This document shows positions 43,562 through 52,200 of a stretch of DNA of 64,000 bases, one piece after another. Source of the DNA: Brevibacterium sp. XM4083 (GTDB lineage: Bacteria > Actinomycetota > Actinomycetes > Actinomycetales > Brevibacteriaceae); contig NZ_VFYR02000003.1 of assembly GCF_006489205.2 (NCBI RefSeq), positions 303,462-367,461 on the forward strand, written 5' to 3'. Within the stretch, counting starts at the first letter, position 1, and the number at the start of each line of letters is the position of its first letter. The translations under genes and the position numbers were made by a program. The notes below the pieces were generated by a model. That model searched no databases and was not told the origin of the DNA. It saw nothing but the letters and a program-made list of their open reading frames with translations.

Positions 43562-44551
43562 TCAGAATCCCGCATCCACCAGCGGCACGAGCGGCTTCTC
43601 CCCGGGAGCCGACGGGGTGAGGACGACTTCCTGGACCATGGGGTTTTCCTCGAGGTGGCGTTCGACGGTGCGCAGGCGCACCGCGAGCTGGCTCTCCTTC
43701 GCATCGCCGACGAGGTCGACGGCGGCGACGACGTAGACCTTGCCCGAGCCGACGAATTCGACGTGGAGGTAGGTGACCTCGACGATGTCCTTGTCCTCGA
43801 GGAGGGCGCGGAGGATCATGTCGCGGATGCGCGGAGTGACGTTCTCGCCGACGAGGTAGCGGCGGTTGCGGTCGATGAGGACGATCGCGACGATGCCGAG
43901 GAGGATGCCGACGAGGATCGATCCGATCGCGTCGAAGGCGGCGATGCCGGTGATCTGGTGGAGGAACATGGCGAGGAACGCGATGACGAGTCCGATGAGA
44001 GCCGCGGCATCCTCGGCGAAGACGGCCCGCAGTGTCGGGTTCGAGCCCTTGAGCACGTAGCGGAGGACCGGCTGCCGCAGCTCCGCCGCCCGGCCCCTGG
44101 CCTGACGCACCGACTGCAGGAAGGAGAATCCTTCGAGGACGAACGAGATCGCGAGCACGATGTACCCGACGAGGTAGTTGCTGTCGTTGGATTCGTGGGA
44201 GAACAACGATTGGAATCCGTGCCAGATCGAGACGGCGGAGCCGACCGTGAAGATGCCGAACGCCGCGAACATCGACCAAACGTAGGCCTCGCGTCCGAAG
44301 CCGAGGGGATGTCTGGCGTCGGCGGGGCGGGAGGATTTGCGTTCGGCGATGAGGAGGAACACTTCGTTGCCGGCATCAGCCCAGGAGTGGGCCGCCTCGG
44401 CGACGAGGGCTGCCGACCCGGTCATGCCCGCGGCGATCGTCTTCGCGATAGCGACGGCGAGGTTCGCCGCGAAGGCGATGATGACGGTGAGCCAGCTGCC
44501 CCCGGCGGCTTTGTGAGCCTCCGTATCGACGCCACCCTTGCCGGCAGTCAT
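43562..44551 (-). CDS. Cation diffusion facilitator (CDF) transporter
   Basis: A 329-residue CDF/SLC30-type divalent metal exporter. TM1 is LTVIIAFAANLAVAIAKTIA. TM2 carries the metal-site AEAAHSWADAGNEVFLL. TM5 has FDAIGSILVGILLGIVAIVL. The cytosolic C-terminal domain (IVEVTYLHVEFVGSGKVYV) has the ferredoxin-like dimerisation fold. It resembles SLC30A9-like members, so the ion (Zn, Mn or other) is uncertain. The start at 44551 has only a weak GAGG. It stands alone, divergent from the DUF2891 gene. Confidence 0.87.
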   Translation of the reverse strand: MTAGKGGVDTEAHKAAGGSWLTVIIAFAANLAVAIAKTIAAGMTGSAALVAEAAHSWADAGNEVFLLIAERKSSRPADARHPLGFGREAYVWSMFAAFGIFTVGSAVSIWHGFQSLFSHESNDSNYLVGYIVLAISFVLEGFSFLQSVRQARGRAAELRQPVLRYVLKGSNPTLRAVFAEDAAALIGLVIAFLAMFLHQITGIAAFDAIGSILVGILLGIVAIVLIDRNRRYLVGENVTPRIRDMILRALLEDKDIVEVTYLHVEFVGSGKVYVVAAVDLVGDAKESQLAVRLRTVERHLEENPMVQEVVLTPSAPGEKPLVPLVDAGF

Positions 44552-44775
44552 GCCCGAACCTCGAGGAGGGACACGGCCTGGATTGCAGGGCACCCTGCGG
44601 TCGAAGTCGTCATGGCAGCGTCCTCTCGGTGGGCGGTCGAACCGTTGGAGACCAGCTTACGTCCGACCGCCTCGGCGGAGGGGCTGTTTCACGTCAACGA
44701 CGCTTGCCGGTCTGGTCGGATCATCCGACTGCACTCGACTACTGTTGGATTACCCCAGCCGAAGAGGACTCACGC

Positions 44776-45813
44776 ATGACCGCACCCGCCGATTTCGTTC
44801 ATCCGTTCGCGCAGGTCGCGCTGACGAACATCACGCAAGACTATCCGTACGCGGCGCATCACGTGGCGAGCAGTCTCGCCGACATCGTGCCTGCGAGTGA
44901 GAAGCACCCGGCGTTTGCGAACTCGTTCGACTGGCACTCGAGCGTTCACATGCACAATCTGCTCGTGAAGCTCCTCGACACCGAGGCGGCGCAGGACGCG
45001 CCGTGGCGCGACGAGGCGATCGAGCTGCTGCAGCTGCACCTCAGTGCCGTGAAACTCACTGCGGGGGCCGCGTTCCTGCGCGACCATCCGGGGTGGGAAC
45101 GGCCGTACGGATGGGCGTGGGCGGTCGAACTCGTCGAGGCGCTGCGGACCAGCTCGGACCCGCAGTTGCGCGAATTAGCCGAGGGCGCGCAAGTTCTCGC
45201 GGACACGGTGTTCGATCTCGTGGTCGCGTGGCTGCCGAAGGTTCCGGAGCCTGTTCGGCACGGGGTGCATTCCAACACTGCGTTCGGTCTGCGTCGGATC
45301 CTCCTCAGCGCTCGCGCAGAGGGCCGTCGGGACGTCGTCAATGTCATCGCGGGTGCGGCGCGACGCTTCTATGCCCAGGACGAGGCATGGAACTTCCGTC
45401 AGGAGCGCAGCGGTCAGGACTTCCTCTCGCCCGGACTGTGCGAGGCCGACCTGATGTCGGAGATCCTCACCGAGGATGAGCTCGCCGTGTGGCTGCCGGC
45501 GTTCCTCTCGGAGCTGTCCCCCGAGTCGCCTGCACTCTCACCGGTCGAGGTGCTCGACCCCACCGACGGCCAGCAGAGCCACCTCTATGGCTTGGGGCTG
45601 TCGGTCGCGGCATCGATCATGCGCCTCGCCCCACAGCTCGAGGAGATCGCCCAACGACACGACAGGGCCGACCTCGACTCCCTGGCCAAAGGCATGCTGA
45701 CCCGTGTCGATGCGCTCATGGCACCCGGGCTTGAGGCTGCCGTCTCCGATGAGTACATGTCGTCGCACTGGGTGGCGACATTCGCGTGGGGGGCACTTGA
45801 GCTGCGGAGCTGA
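44776..45813 (+). CDS. DUF2891 family protein
   Basis: A 345-residue protein matching DUF2891: HPAFANSFDWHSSVHMHNLL near the N-terminus, NTAFGLRRILLSARAEG, RRFYAQDEAWNFRQERSGQDFLSPG (split across the active-looking region), and a Trp-containing end VSDEYMSSHWVATFAWGALE. The alpha/alpha-barrel look and conserved His/Trp suggest an enzyme, but no activity is known. Start ATG 44776 follows GAAGAGGA. Its composition is typical of the genome; the low-GC islet begins just after its stop. Confidence 0.82.
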   Translation: MTAPADFVHPFAQVALTNITQDYPYAAHHVASSLADIVPASEKHPAFANSFDWHSSVHMHNLLVKLLDTEAAQDAPWRDEAIELLQLHLSAVKLTAGAAFLRDHPGWERPYGWAWAVELVEALRTSSDPQLRELAEGAQVLADTVFDLVVAWLPKVPEPVRHGVHSNTAFGLRRILLSARAEGRRDVVNVIAGAARRFYAQDEAWNFRQERSGQDFLSPGLCEADLMSEILTEDELAVWLPAFLSELSPESPALSPVEVLDPTDGQQSHLYGLGLSVAASIMRLAPQLEEIAQRHDRADLDSLAKGMLTRVDALMAPGLEAAVSDEYMSSHWVATFAWGALELRS

Positions 45814-45949
45814 TAAGTCCGGAAGGTTCAGCTTCCTCGGTACACGCCATAAAGTTCCCGATACCTCTCGCAAGAGAATCTTTGGGTGATTGGATAGTAT
45901 TTGCCACTCGAGCAACGTTGATTCCCGCCTTCTGGCATAGCATGAGGTC

Positions 45950-46390
45950 ATGGTTGAGATGCTCAGAGTTGTGGGAGCGGTAATCGAGCGGGACGGCAAG
46001 ATTCTTGCCTGCCGCCGCCGGCCCGAGAAGGCCGAGGGCAGCAAGTGGGAATTTCCGGGCGGAAAAGTTGAGAGTGAAGAATCTCCTGAACAGGCACTCA
46101 AACGCGAATTGGCCGAAGAGCTCGAATTGTATGACGTTCAGGTACTTAGTCTGGTCGAGCGCGCGACTACCGCAAGCAACGGCAAACACATCGACCTCGC
46201 TTGCTACCGAGTAGAGGTGGCGGATCTTCCGGTTACGAGCACCGACCATGATTCGATGCAATGGTGCACCCCAGACCAACTCATCACTTTGGACTGGGCC
46301 TTGGCAGATCGACCGATAGTCGACTCACTGGTATCTGTGACTGCCCACCCGGAAGATAAGCGTAAGAGGACCCGTCGTGCCAAATGCTGA
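45950..46390 (+). CDS. Nudix hydrolase (MutT-like), partner of the HNH nuclease
   Basis: A 146-residue Nudix protein. The Nudix box runs from G38: GGKVESEESPEQALKRELAE, then EL, with E44, R52, E53, E56 and E57 in place; the usual late Gly is E59. The MutT-like opening (LRVVGAVIERDGKILACRRR) suggests a (d)NTP or modified-nucleotide diphosphatase. The last 15 residues are a basic tail (KRKRTRRAKC). Its 3' end overlaps the HNH gene by 14 nt, so they are co-translated. GC is clearly below the flanks. With a nuclease partner it may sanitise a modified nucleotide, which is inference. Confidence 0.88.
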   Translation: MVEMLRVVGAVIERDGKILACRRRPEKAEGSKWEFPGGKVESEESPEQALKRELAEELELYDVQVLSLVERATTASNGKHIDLACYRVEVADLPVTSTDHDSMQWCTPDQLITLDWALADRPIVDSLVSVTAHPEDKRKRTRRAKC

Positions 46391-47306
46391 ACCCTCAGGA
46401 CTCCGACAGGCCGCAATCGATTGGCTCCAGCTACGCTCAGACGGCGGCCTCGAACCATTAACGCGAGAAGACATTCTTGACTTTCACTTCGCGGGTGAGC
46501 CTGTCAGGCTCCAGGCTCCGATGCAAGGAATCTGGAAACCAAGTGGATACCAGGCCGCGTTGTCGTTCCGCACCGCCTACACTAAGCCAGGCGATCCGCC
46601 TCCTTATGAGGATAAGACCGGAGATGACGGCCTATTCCGGTACAAATGGCGCGGAACTGATCCCAATCACCCTGAGAACGTCGGACTCCGGGAGGCGATG
46701 AAGCTCCGTTTGCCGCTTATTTGGTTCCTCGGTGTCGCCATGGAGCCAGCTAGGTATCAAGTCATCGCTCCGGTCTACATCGTCGCAGAGGAGCCCCGAC
46801 AGCAACAGTTCGCATTCACTGCTGCCGAAGATGCTGTTGCCGCCTTTGAACTTGAATCCTCTGTACATGAAGAAGTCACCCGTCGCTATCTCCAACGACT
46901 GGCCAAGGTGCGGGTACATCAACCTGCTTTTAGGTCCATCGTCCTATCTGCCTACGAGAACCGCTGCACCATTTGCAATCTCGGCCACCCGGGCTTGCTC
47001 GACGCGGCGCACATTGTTCCTGACCGAGACGAGGGAGGAATCGCGGCAGTGACCAACGGTTTAGCGATGTGCAAAATTCATCACGCAGCATTCGATCACA
47101 ACTTCCTCGGCATTCGCCCAGACAGTGTTGTCGAGATCAGGCACGATTTACTCAAAGAAGTCGACGGCCCGATGCTTAGGCACGGTCTCCAAGAACTCCA
47201 CGGGCGGCGCCTGATGAAAGTCCCGGCGCATCGCCGAGACCGCCCTAAACGGGAATTGCTAGAGACTAAGTACGAAGAGTTCAAAACCGCGACTGCGAGG
47301 GGTTGA
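46377..47306 (+). CDS. HNH endonuclease with N-terminal recognition domain (COG3440/McrA-like)
   Basis: A 309-residue protein. Residues about 25-145 (FAGEPVRLQAPMQGIWKPSG, LFRYKWRGTDPNHPENVGLR, RLPLIWFLGVAMEPARYQVI) form the N-terminal domain seen in COG3440 predicted restriction enzymes, thought to read modified DNA. The HNH nuclease follows: C197/C200 (CTIC), H212 (AAHIVPD), N227 and C232-x-x-H235/H236 (CKIHHAAFD), with zinc and catalytic residues intact. A GTG start follows AGAGGA. It is probably a type IV, modification-dependent nuclease or similar. Low GC suggests acquisition. Confidence 0.83.
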   Translation: MPNAEPSGLRQAAIDWLQLRSDGGLEPLTREDILDFHFAGEPVRLQAPMQGIWKPSGYQAALSFRTAYTKPGDPPPYEDKTGDDGLFRYKWRGTDPNHPENVGLREAMKLRLPLIWFLGVAMEPARYQVIAPVYIVAEEPRQQQFAFTAAEDAVAAFELESSVHEEVTRRYLQRLAKVRVHQPAFRSIVLSAYENRCTICNLGHPGLLDAAHIVPDRDEGGIAAVTNGLAMCKIHHAAFDHNFLGIRPDSVVEIRHDLLKEVDGPMLRHGLQELHGRRLMKVPAHRRDRPKRELLETKYEEFKTATARG

Positions 47307-47510
47307 AAAGACAACAAGTAGTTCGGCACGAAATACGAGCCGATTTAGCCTCCGGCTTGAACTTCCTCGCAGCTGCTGCACGGACAGATGCCATCTGATC
47401 TCGCTTGCCCGGAAGTTGGCCCACCATTGTGACCTCAGCGCAGCGCTTCAGAGATCAGTTTCGTAGTACTTGGCTGTCGGTGATAGCGCCCACCTTCTGA
47501 TCCATCACCG

Positions 47511-48398
47511 TCACTCCTCCGTCGTCGCCCCTGCAGTCATCACCGTCACTCCGCACGGGCCCACGGCTTCGAGCTCGTACCGTCCCTCCTCCGCTTTCCG
47601 TCCGACGAGATGGATCTGCTCGTTGACGAACACCGGCGCCTTCGCCGTGAACGCATACCCCGTCACCTCAGTGTTCGGATGAATCCGGAGAAACGCGTCG
47701 AGGAGGAACGTCGCCGTGAGAGGGCCGTGAACGATGAGTCCCGGGTAGCCCTCCACTTCGGTGACATAGGGGTGGTCGTAGTGGATGCGGTGCGAGTTGA
47801 ACGTCAGCGCCGAGTACCGGAAGAGCATGACCTCATCGGGGCGCACCGTTCGAACCCAGTCCCATCCCTCCGGTGCCGGCGTGTCCGACCGCGGCGCCGC
47901 AGCCGCCGACCCCGCGCCGCGGTGTCCCCCGTCGGGCGTTCCTGCCCGAGGTTCGGTCGCTTCCCGGTAGACGATCGTGTGCCGGTCAACGGTGGCAAGC
48001 GTGCCGTCTGCACTGATGTCGTGCCGAACGACGACGAAGCACAGTGGCCCGCTGCGTCCGGCCTTCTCCGTCACCGATTCGATCGTGGACGTCCGCGCCA
48101 GCGCCTGGCCGGGGCGGATCGGGCTGTGGAACTCAAGCGCGCTGCCTGCCCACATCCGCCGCGGCAGTCCCACCGGCGGCATGAAACCACCGAGCAATGC
48201 ATGGCCGTCGCCGCCGAGCTCGCTCATCGGCACATCGTCCTCGGGGAACTGGAGCCAGTGCCCGAGCGGGAACAGCGCCGTAGGCTCGTCCGCGGCCTCA
48301 CCCCCGAGCAGCACAGTCAGCCTCCGAGCCCGCTCAACCGAGGCGACATCTTCCCCGGTCTTCGTCCGTCCGACCCACTCCTGAAGATCCATCGTCAC
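47511..48398 (-). CDS. FAS1-like dehydratase / mesaconyl- or fumaryl-CoA-hydratase-like protein
   Basis: A 295-residue double hot-dog protein. The N-terminal half (MDLQEWVGRTKTGEDV, PPVGLPRRMWAGSALEFHSP) and C-terminal MaoC-like half (RYSALTFNSHRIHYDHPYVT, GLIVHGPLTATFLLD) match mesaconyl-C4-CoA/3-methylfumaryl-CoA/itaconyl-CoA hydratases. The R-YSALT-x-N-H-x-H-x-D signature is the catalytic site. GTG 48398 overlaps the acyl-CoA dehydrogenase stop (GTGA); ATG 48392 is an alternative. With that dehydrogenase it should act on a branched or dicarboxylic acyl-CoA. Confidence 0.85.
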   Translation of the reverse strand: MTMDLQEWVGRTKTGEDVASVERARRLTVLLGGEAADEPTALFPLGHWLQFPEDDVPMSELGGDGHALLGGFMPPVGLPRRMWAGSALEFHSPIRPGQALARTSTIESVTEKAGRSGPLCFVVVRHDISADGTLATVDRHTIVYREATEPRAGTPDGGHRGAGSAAAAPRSDTPAPEGWDWVRTVRPDEVMLFRYSALTFNSHRIHYDHPYVTEVEGYPGLIVHGPLTATFLLDAFLRIHPNTEVTGYAFTAKAPVFVNEQIHLVGRKAEEGRYELEAVGPCGVTVMTAGATTEE

Positions 48399-49543
48399 AC
48401 CCGGTTTCGTTCGATGAGCTGCTTGGCGATGACACCCAACTGGATCTCGTTCGTCCCCTCGCCGACGATCATCAGCGGCGCATCCCGGTAGTAACGTTCG
48501 ACGTCAAACTCGGTCGAGTACCCGTATCCACCGTGGACGCGGATCGCGTCAAGGGCCACCTCGGCGGCCATCTCCGAGGCGAAGTGCTTCGCCATTCCCG
48601 CCTCCATGTCGACCCGCGCCCCAGCGTCGAAGGTTCGTGCGGCGTGAAGGACGAGCTGGCGAGCGGCCTCGAGCTTCGTCGCCATCTCCGCGAGCCGATT
48701 GCCCACCGCCTGATGCCGCCAGATCGGCTTGCCCATCGACTCCCGCTCCTGGGCGTACTTCACGGCGTCATCGAGCGCGGCCTGCGCGACCCCGAGCGAC
48801 CGCGACGCCACCTGGATGCGCCCGATCTCGAGCCCCTTCATCATCTGCTTGAAACCGAGACCCTCGGTGTCGCCGAGCAGCTGCGAGCGCGGCTGACGCA
48901 GACCGTCGAAGAGAAGCTCGCACGTCTCTACGCCCTTGTATCCGAGCTTCGACAAATCCCTCGAAATCGTGAAGCCCTCGCCCTTCTCGACGAGGATGAT
49001 CGAGATTCCGGCATGCCGTGGCTCGGCGTGAGAATCGGTCTTGCACAGGAGCGCGATGAGGTCGGACCGGCGGGCGTTGGTGATCCACGTCTTCGATCCC
49101 GAGATGACGTAGTCGTCCCCATCGCGCACCGCCGTCGTCCGGATCGCCTGGAGGTCGGAGCCGCCACCGGGTTCGGTCAGCGCCATCGTCGCACGCAACT
49201 CTCCCGTCGCCATCCGCGGCAGGTAGGTCTCCTTCTGCGCGTTGGTGCCGAAGTCGGCGATGAGTTTCGCGACGACGGTGTGACCACCCATCGCCCCGGC
49301 CAGCGACATCCACCCCCGCGCGAGCTCCTGGGTGATGAGCGCGTACGCCTCCGTCGAGACCTTCCCCGCACCCCACGGCTCAGCGATCGCGAGCCCGAAG
49401 ATGCCCATGTCCTTCATCGTCTGGATCCACGCCTCGGGATATTCATCGGCGTGCTCGACCCGGTTGACGTGCGGTCTGACGTCGTCGTCGATGAACTTCG
49501 CAACGGTGTCGATCATCATCTGCTCTTCAGCGCTGACAGCCAT
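48395..49543 (-). CDS. Acyl-CoA dehydrogenase
   Basis: A 382-residue FAD enzyme with family motifs ALTEPGGGSDLQAIRTTA and SGSKTWITNA near the FAD site, and C-terminal GYSTEFDVERYYRDAP with catalytic glutamate in GEGTNEIQLG. The LARGWMSLAGAMGGHTVVAK stretch is unlike short-chain enzymes and more like those for substituted acids. It is the first gene of a two-gene unit with the hydratase-like protein. No CoA ligase or transferase is adjacent, so the full pathway is not visible. Confidence 0.92.
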   Translation of the reverse strand: MAVSAEEQMMIDTVAKFIDDDVRPHVNRVEHADEYPEAWIQTMKDMGIFGLAIAEPWGAGKVSTEAYALITQELARGWMSLAGAMGGHTVVAKLIADFGTNAQKETYLPRMATGELRATMALTEPGGGSDLQAIRTTAVRDGDDYVISGSKTWITNARRSDLIALLCKTDSHAEPRHAGISIILVEKGEGFTISRDLSKLGYKGVETCELLFDGLRQPRSQLLGDTEGLGFKQMMKGLEIGRIQVASRSLGVAQAALDDAVKYAQERESMGKPIWRHQAVGNRLAEMATKLEAARQLVLHAARTFDAGARVDMEAGMAKHFASEMAAEVALDAIRVHGGYGYSTEFDVERYYRDAPLMIVGEGTNEIQLGVIAKQLIERNRV

Positions 49544-49680
49544 AAGGCGATTCTCGCCGTTCCGACGCCAATGCGCACCACCTCGGCGGATGACGGGACG
49601 GAGCCCCACCTCGGCGCGGTCAGGTTCTCAGGAAACCCCCGCCTCGGCGCGGTCAGCTGGGGAAGCGGAACCGCACCGCC

Positions 49681-50997
49681 CTACCCCACGAACCCCGACA
49701 CGGACTCGATGACCTGGAGGACGGCGAGGAACCCGAAGAGGCCGAAGCACACGGCCAGCAGCACATTCGACCACCAGCTGTTGCGCAGGGACACCGGCAC
49801 CGAGGAGCGGTTGAGGATGACGAGGAGGGCGAGTGCGAGCACGGGGAGGATGAACGCGCTGATCGCGGCGTAGACGAGGACGAGGGTGACGGGCCTGCCG
49901 AGACCCATGATGATGAGCGTCGCGACGCTGAGGTAGACGAGGACGACGCGGAACTCGATCGACGTCGCCGACATCTCGAACCGCGCCTCGTCCTGGTGCG
50001 GGTAGCGGCGGAGCACGCGGATGCAGTCGGCGGTGACGTAGGCGATGCCGGAGAACCCGCCGAGCACGCTCGTGTAGACGACGGCGAGGAAGCTGAGCAG
50101 GAAGATCAGCCGCCCGACGTCGCCGATCGAGGCGATGAGACTGTCGGCGATCGCGAAGAGGGCGTCGTTGTCGGCGATCGTGAAGCCCTGACCGTAGAGG
50201 ATGAACGCGCCCACCGCGCTCATCGCGACGGCGAAGACGAACACGAGACCGTAGCTGATGAGCAGGTCGAGGCGGACGACGGGCTTCCAGTCGGCGCTGC
50301 GCCACGACTTCTCCCGGATCCAGAACGAGTACGCGAGGATCCCCGTCGCCCCGCCGACCCCGCCGATGAGCGACATCACCGTGATGATCGAGGTCTGCGG
50401 GAAGACCGGCACGATCGTCTCCGCCGCGACCTCCTGAGCACCCTGACCCTGATAGACCGAGAACGCGAGGGCGATGATCCCGAAGAACATGATGATGCCG
50501 AAGCCCATCATCGCCTTCTCGACGATGCCGTAGCGGCCGATCCCGACGAGGACCGCCGCGGAGAGGAGGACGACGATCGCCGTCGGCCAGAACGGCAGGA
50601 CGGGGAAGATCGCCTGGAGGATGTTCGCGCTCACGGCGACGACGCCGGCGCCGAAGAAGAGTCCGACGAGGAGTTCGGCGATGAGGAAGAGCGCGGGGAA
50701 CAGTCGTCCCCCGAACCGGGTGAGGTGGGAGAGCAGCGACCGGTCACCGCTCATCTGCAGCCGCGACACCGCCTCGGAGAGGACGAACTTCAGGGCGATC
50801 CCGACCGTGAAGACCCAGATGAGGGCCAGCCCGTACTCGGCCCCGGAGTTCATCGTCGTGATCATGTCCGAGGCCCCGACGCTCGCGAGGGCGAGCACGA
50901 TCCCCGGTCCGATGAGCCGTAAGCGTGCGGGCAGAGTCGCCGGCGCCGAGGCGGTCGCGGGCTCGGTGGTCGACGGCGGTGTCGGTTCGGCTGGCAT
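49681..50997 (-). CDS. Nramp-family-related transporter lacking the canonical metal motifs
   Basis: A 438-residue, about 11-TM protein with Nramp fold features: RLRLIGPGIVLALASVGASD in TM1, a TM6 GGVGGATGILAYSFW, and TM3-5 RLQMSGDRSLLSHLTRFGGR. The invariant DPGN of TM1 is replaced here by ASDM, and the TM6 MPH is absent, so the usual Mn/Fe site is not conserved. Substrate may be Mg or an organic solute. The N-terminal 25 residues are Pro/Thr-rich. GAGGAAAG precedes the ATG at 50997. It is monocistronic, behind the hairpin at 51032-51066. Confidence 0.82.
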   Translation of the reverse strand: MPAEPTPPSTTEPATASAPATLPARLRLIGPGIVLALASVGASDMITTMNSGAEYGLALIWVFTVGIALKFVLSEAVSRLQMSGDRSLLSHLTRFGGRLFPALFLIAELLVGLFFGAGVVAVSANILQAIFPVLPFWPTAIVVLLSAAVLVGIGRYGIVEKAMMGFGIIMFFGIIALAFSVYQGQGAQEVAAETIVPVFPQTSIITVMSLIGGVGGATGILAYSFWIREKSWRSADWKPVVRLDLLISYGLVFVFAVAMSAVGAFILYGQGFTIADNDALFAIADSLIASIGDVGRLIFLLSFLAVVYTSVLGGFSGIAYVTADCIRVLRRYPHQDEARFEMSATSIEFRVVLVYLSVATLIIMGLGRPVTLVLVYAAISAFILPVLALALLVILNRSSVPVSLRNSWWSNVLLAVCFGLFGFLAVLQVIESVSGFVG

Positions 50998-51031
50998 TCT
51001 CGTGTGACTTTCCTCAGGTCGGCGCAGATCG

Positions 51032-51066
51032 GTCGCACCTCGGCCGGCAGTGGGCCGAGGTGCGAC
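51032..51066 (-). terminator. Hairpin ending the AhpD-like transcript
   Basis: GTCGCACCTCGGCC and GGCCGAGGTGCGAC pair perfectly over 14 bp with a 7-nt loop, 73 nt after the AhpD-like stop and just upstream of the Nramp-like start. It can act as a terminator or, if read from a distal promoter, as a 5'-leader structure for the transporter. Confidence 0.65.
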
Positions 51067-51138
51067 AATCAGTGTGCCTGGAGGCGACCGCCGGTGCCCC
51101 GGCGGTCTCAATGGCTGGGCGCGTCAGCCCTGCGCAGC

Positions 51139-51720
51139 TCAGCCTTCCGCAGCCCTCGTCCCCGCGGAACCGCCGCTGGTCGAACCGCCGCCGGACGCCG
51201 CCGCACTACCGCCGGAGCTCGGCGGCGCCCCGCCCCCGGCGGCGAGCATCGCCGCGAGCTGCTTGCCCCCGACGGTGGGATGGTTGCTCGCGATCGAGAT
51301 GCGGTTGAACGCGTTGATGAGCGTGACGACCCATTCGATCGCTGAGATCTGCTCCGTGCTCAGGTGCTGCCCCACCTCGGCGGCGACCGCTTCATGGTCG
51401 ACCGGGACGGACAGGTCCGTCAGCGACTCCGCAAGGAGCAGGGCCGACCGTTCGACATCGCTGAAGATCTCCGCATGCCGCCACGCGGAGAGGATGTCGA
51501 GTTTGAGCTGGTCGACCCCGGCCTTCCGCGCGGCGGGCACGTGGATGCTCAGGCACGTGTGGCACCTGTTCATCTGTGACACACGGGAGTTGACGAGCTC
51601 GATGAGCGCGACGTCGAGGCCCGCAGCCACCGCCGCCTTCCGGGTCGTCTGCGCGGCGGTGACCGCAGCCTTGTAGATCTCGGGATTGGCCTTGTCGATG
51701 AAGGGTCTGTTCGCGTGCAT
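51139..51720 (-). CDS. AhpD/CMD-family peroxidase-like protein with Gly/Ser tail
   Basis: A 193-residue protein. Residues 1-150 are an alkylhydroperoxidase D/carboxymuconolactone-decarboxylase-like helical domain with the redox motif C53-x-x-C56-x-x-x-H60 (RCHTCLSIH). It would be a thiol peroxidase rather than a muconolactone decarboxylase because the CxxCxxxH is intact. The last 30 residues are disordered and Gly/Ser/Ala-rich (GGGAPPSSGGSAAASGGG), which is unusual for the family. It lies 10 nt after the GNAT gene on the same strand. Confidence 0.87.
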   Translation of the reverse strand: MHANRPFIDKANPEIYKAAVTAAQTTRKAAVAAGLDVALIELVNSRVSQMNRCHTCLSIHVPAARKAGVDQLKLDILSAWRHAEIFSDVERSALLLAESLTDLSVPVDHEAVAAEVGQHLSTEQISAIEWVVTLINAFNRISIASNHPTVGGKQLAAMLAAGGGAPPSSGGSAAASGGGSTSGGSAGTRAAEG

Positions 51721-51730
51721 TCCGCTGCGC

Positions 51731-52105
51731 TCAGGCCTCTTGCTTGACCTGATCGAAGTCCGCGCCCGTGGGGTTGCGGAGCTTGCCGCCCTCGGCGATG
51801 TACTCATCGCCGGACTCCTGCAGCTTCTTGACGAAGAGCGGGCAGATCGCGACGACGGTCTCGCCCTTCTCCCGGGCGTCCTTGAGCGCCTCGTTGACGA
51901 GGATCTTCGACAGGCCGCGGCCGCCGAACTTCGAGTCGACGGTCGTGTGATAGAAGATCCGCTCATTGGCGTCCTTCGCTCCCACGAGGTAGTGCGCCCG
52001 ACCGGCGACCTCCCCGTCAGCGACCTTGATGTCGTAGGCGAGACCCGCCTCGTCGAGTTCGACGGTGACGTCTTCTCCGGTGGAGTCCTTGAGTGCATCG
52101 TTCAT
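51731..52105 (-). CDS. GNAT-family acetyltransferase, YjdJ-like small type
   Basis: A 124-residue single-domain protein of the Acetyltransf_CG/YjdJ class: VELDEAGLAYDIKVADGEVA, then the acetyl-CoA loop FGGRGLSKILVNEALKDARE and the conserved VAICPLFVKKLQES. Members are short GNAT proteins of uncertain substrate. It probably shares a transcript with the AhpD-like gene 10 nt downstream. Nothing in the sequence suggests a specific target. Confidence 0.85.
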   Translation of the reverse strand: MNDALKDSTGEDVTVELDEAGLAYDIKVADGEVAGRAHYLVGAKDANERIFYHTTVDSKFGGRGLSKILVNEALKDAREKGETVVAICPLFVKKLQESGDEYIAEGGKLRNPTGADFDQVKQEA

Positions 52106-52200
52106 CGTTCTTCTCCTTGTGTCGGTGGTGCGGGGTGGGTGGTCGGGGGTCGTGGCCTGGAGCCGGGGGTCGGGAGGGGGTGGGCGGTGAGCCCCTCAGT

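Noticed and set aside
44660..44775. tRNA-like GC-rich segment before the DUF2891 gene
   Set aside because: No acceptor/T-arm pairing or anticodon loop can be drawn; no tRNA was found anywhere in the window.
51139..51720. Carboxymuconolactone decarboxylase linked to the cat operon
   Set aside because: The CxxCxxxH redox motif indicates an AhpD-type peroxidase, and it lies 47 kb from the cat genes.
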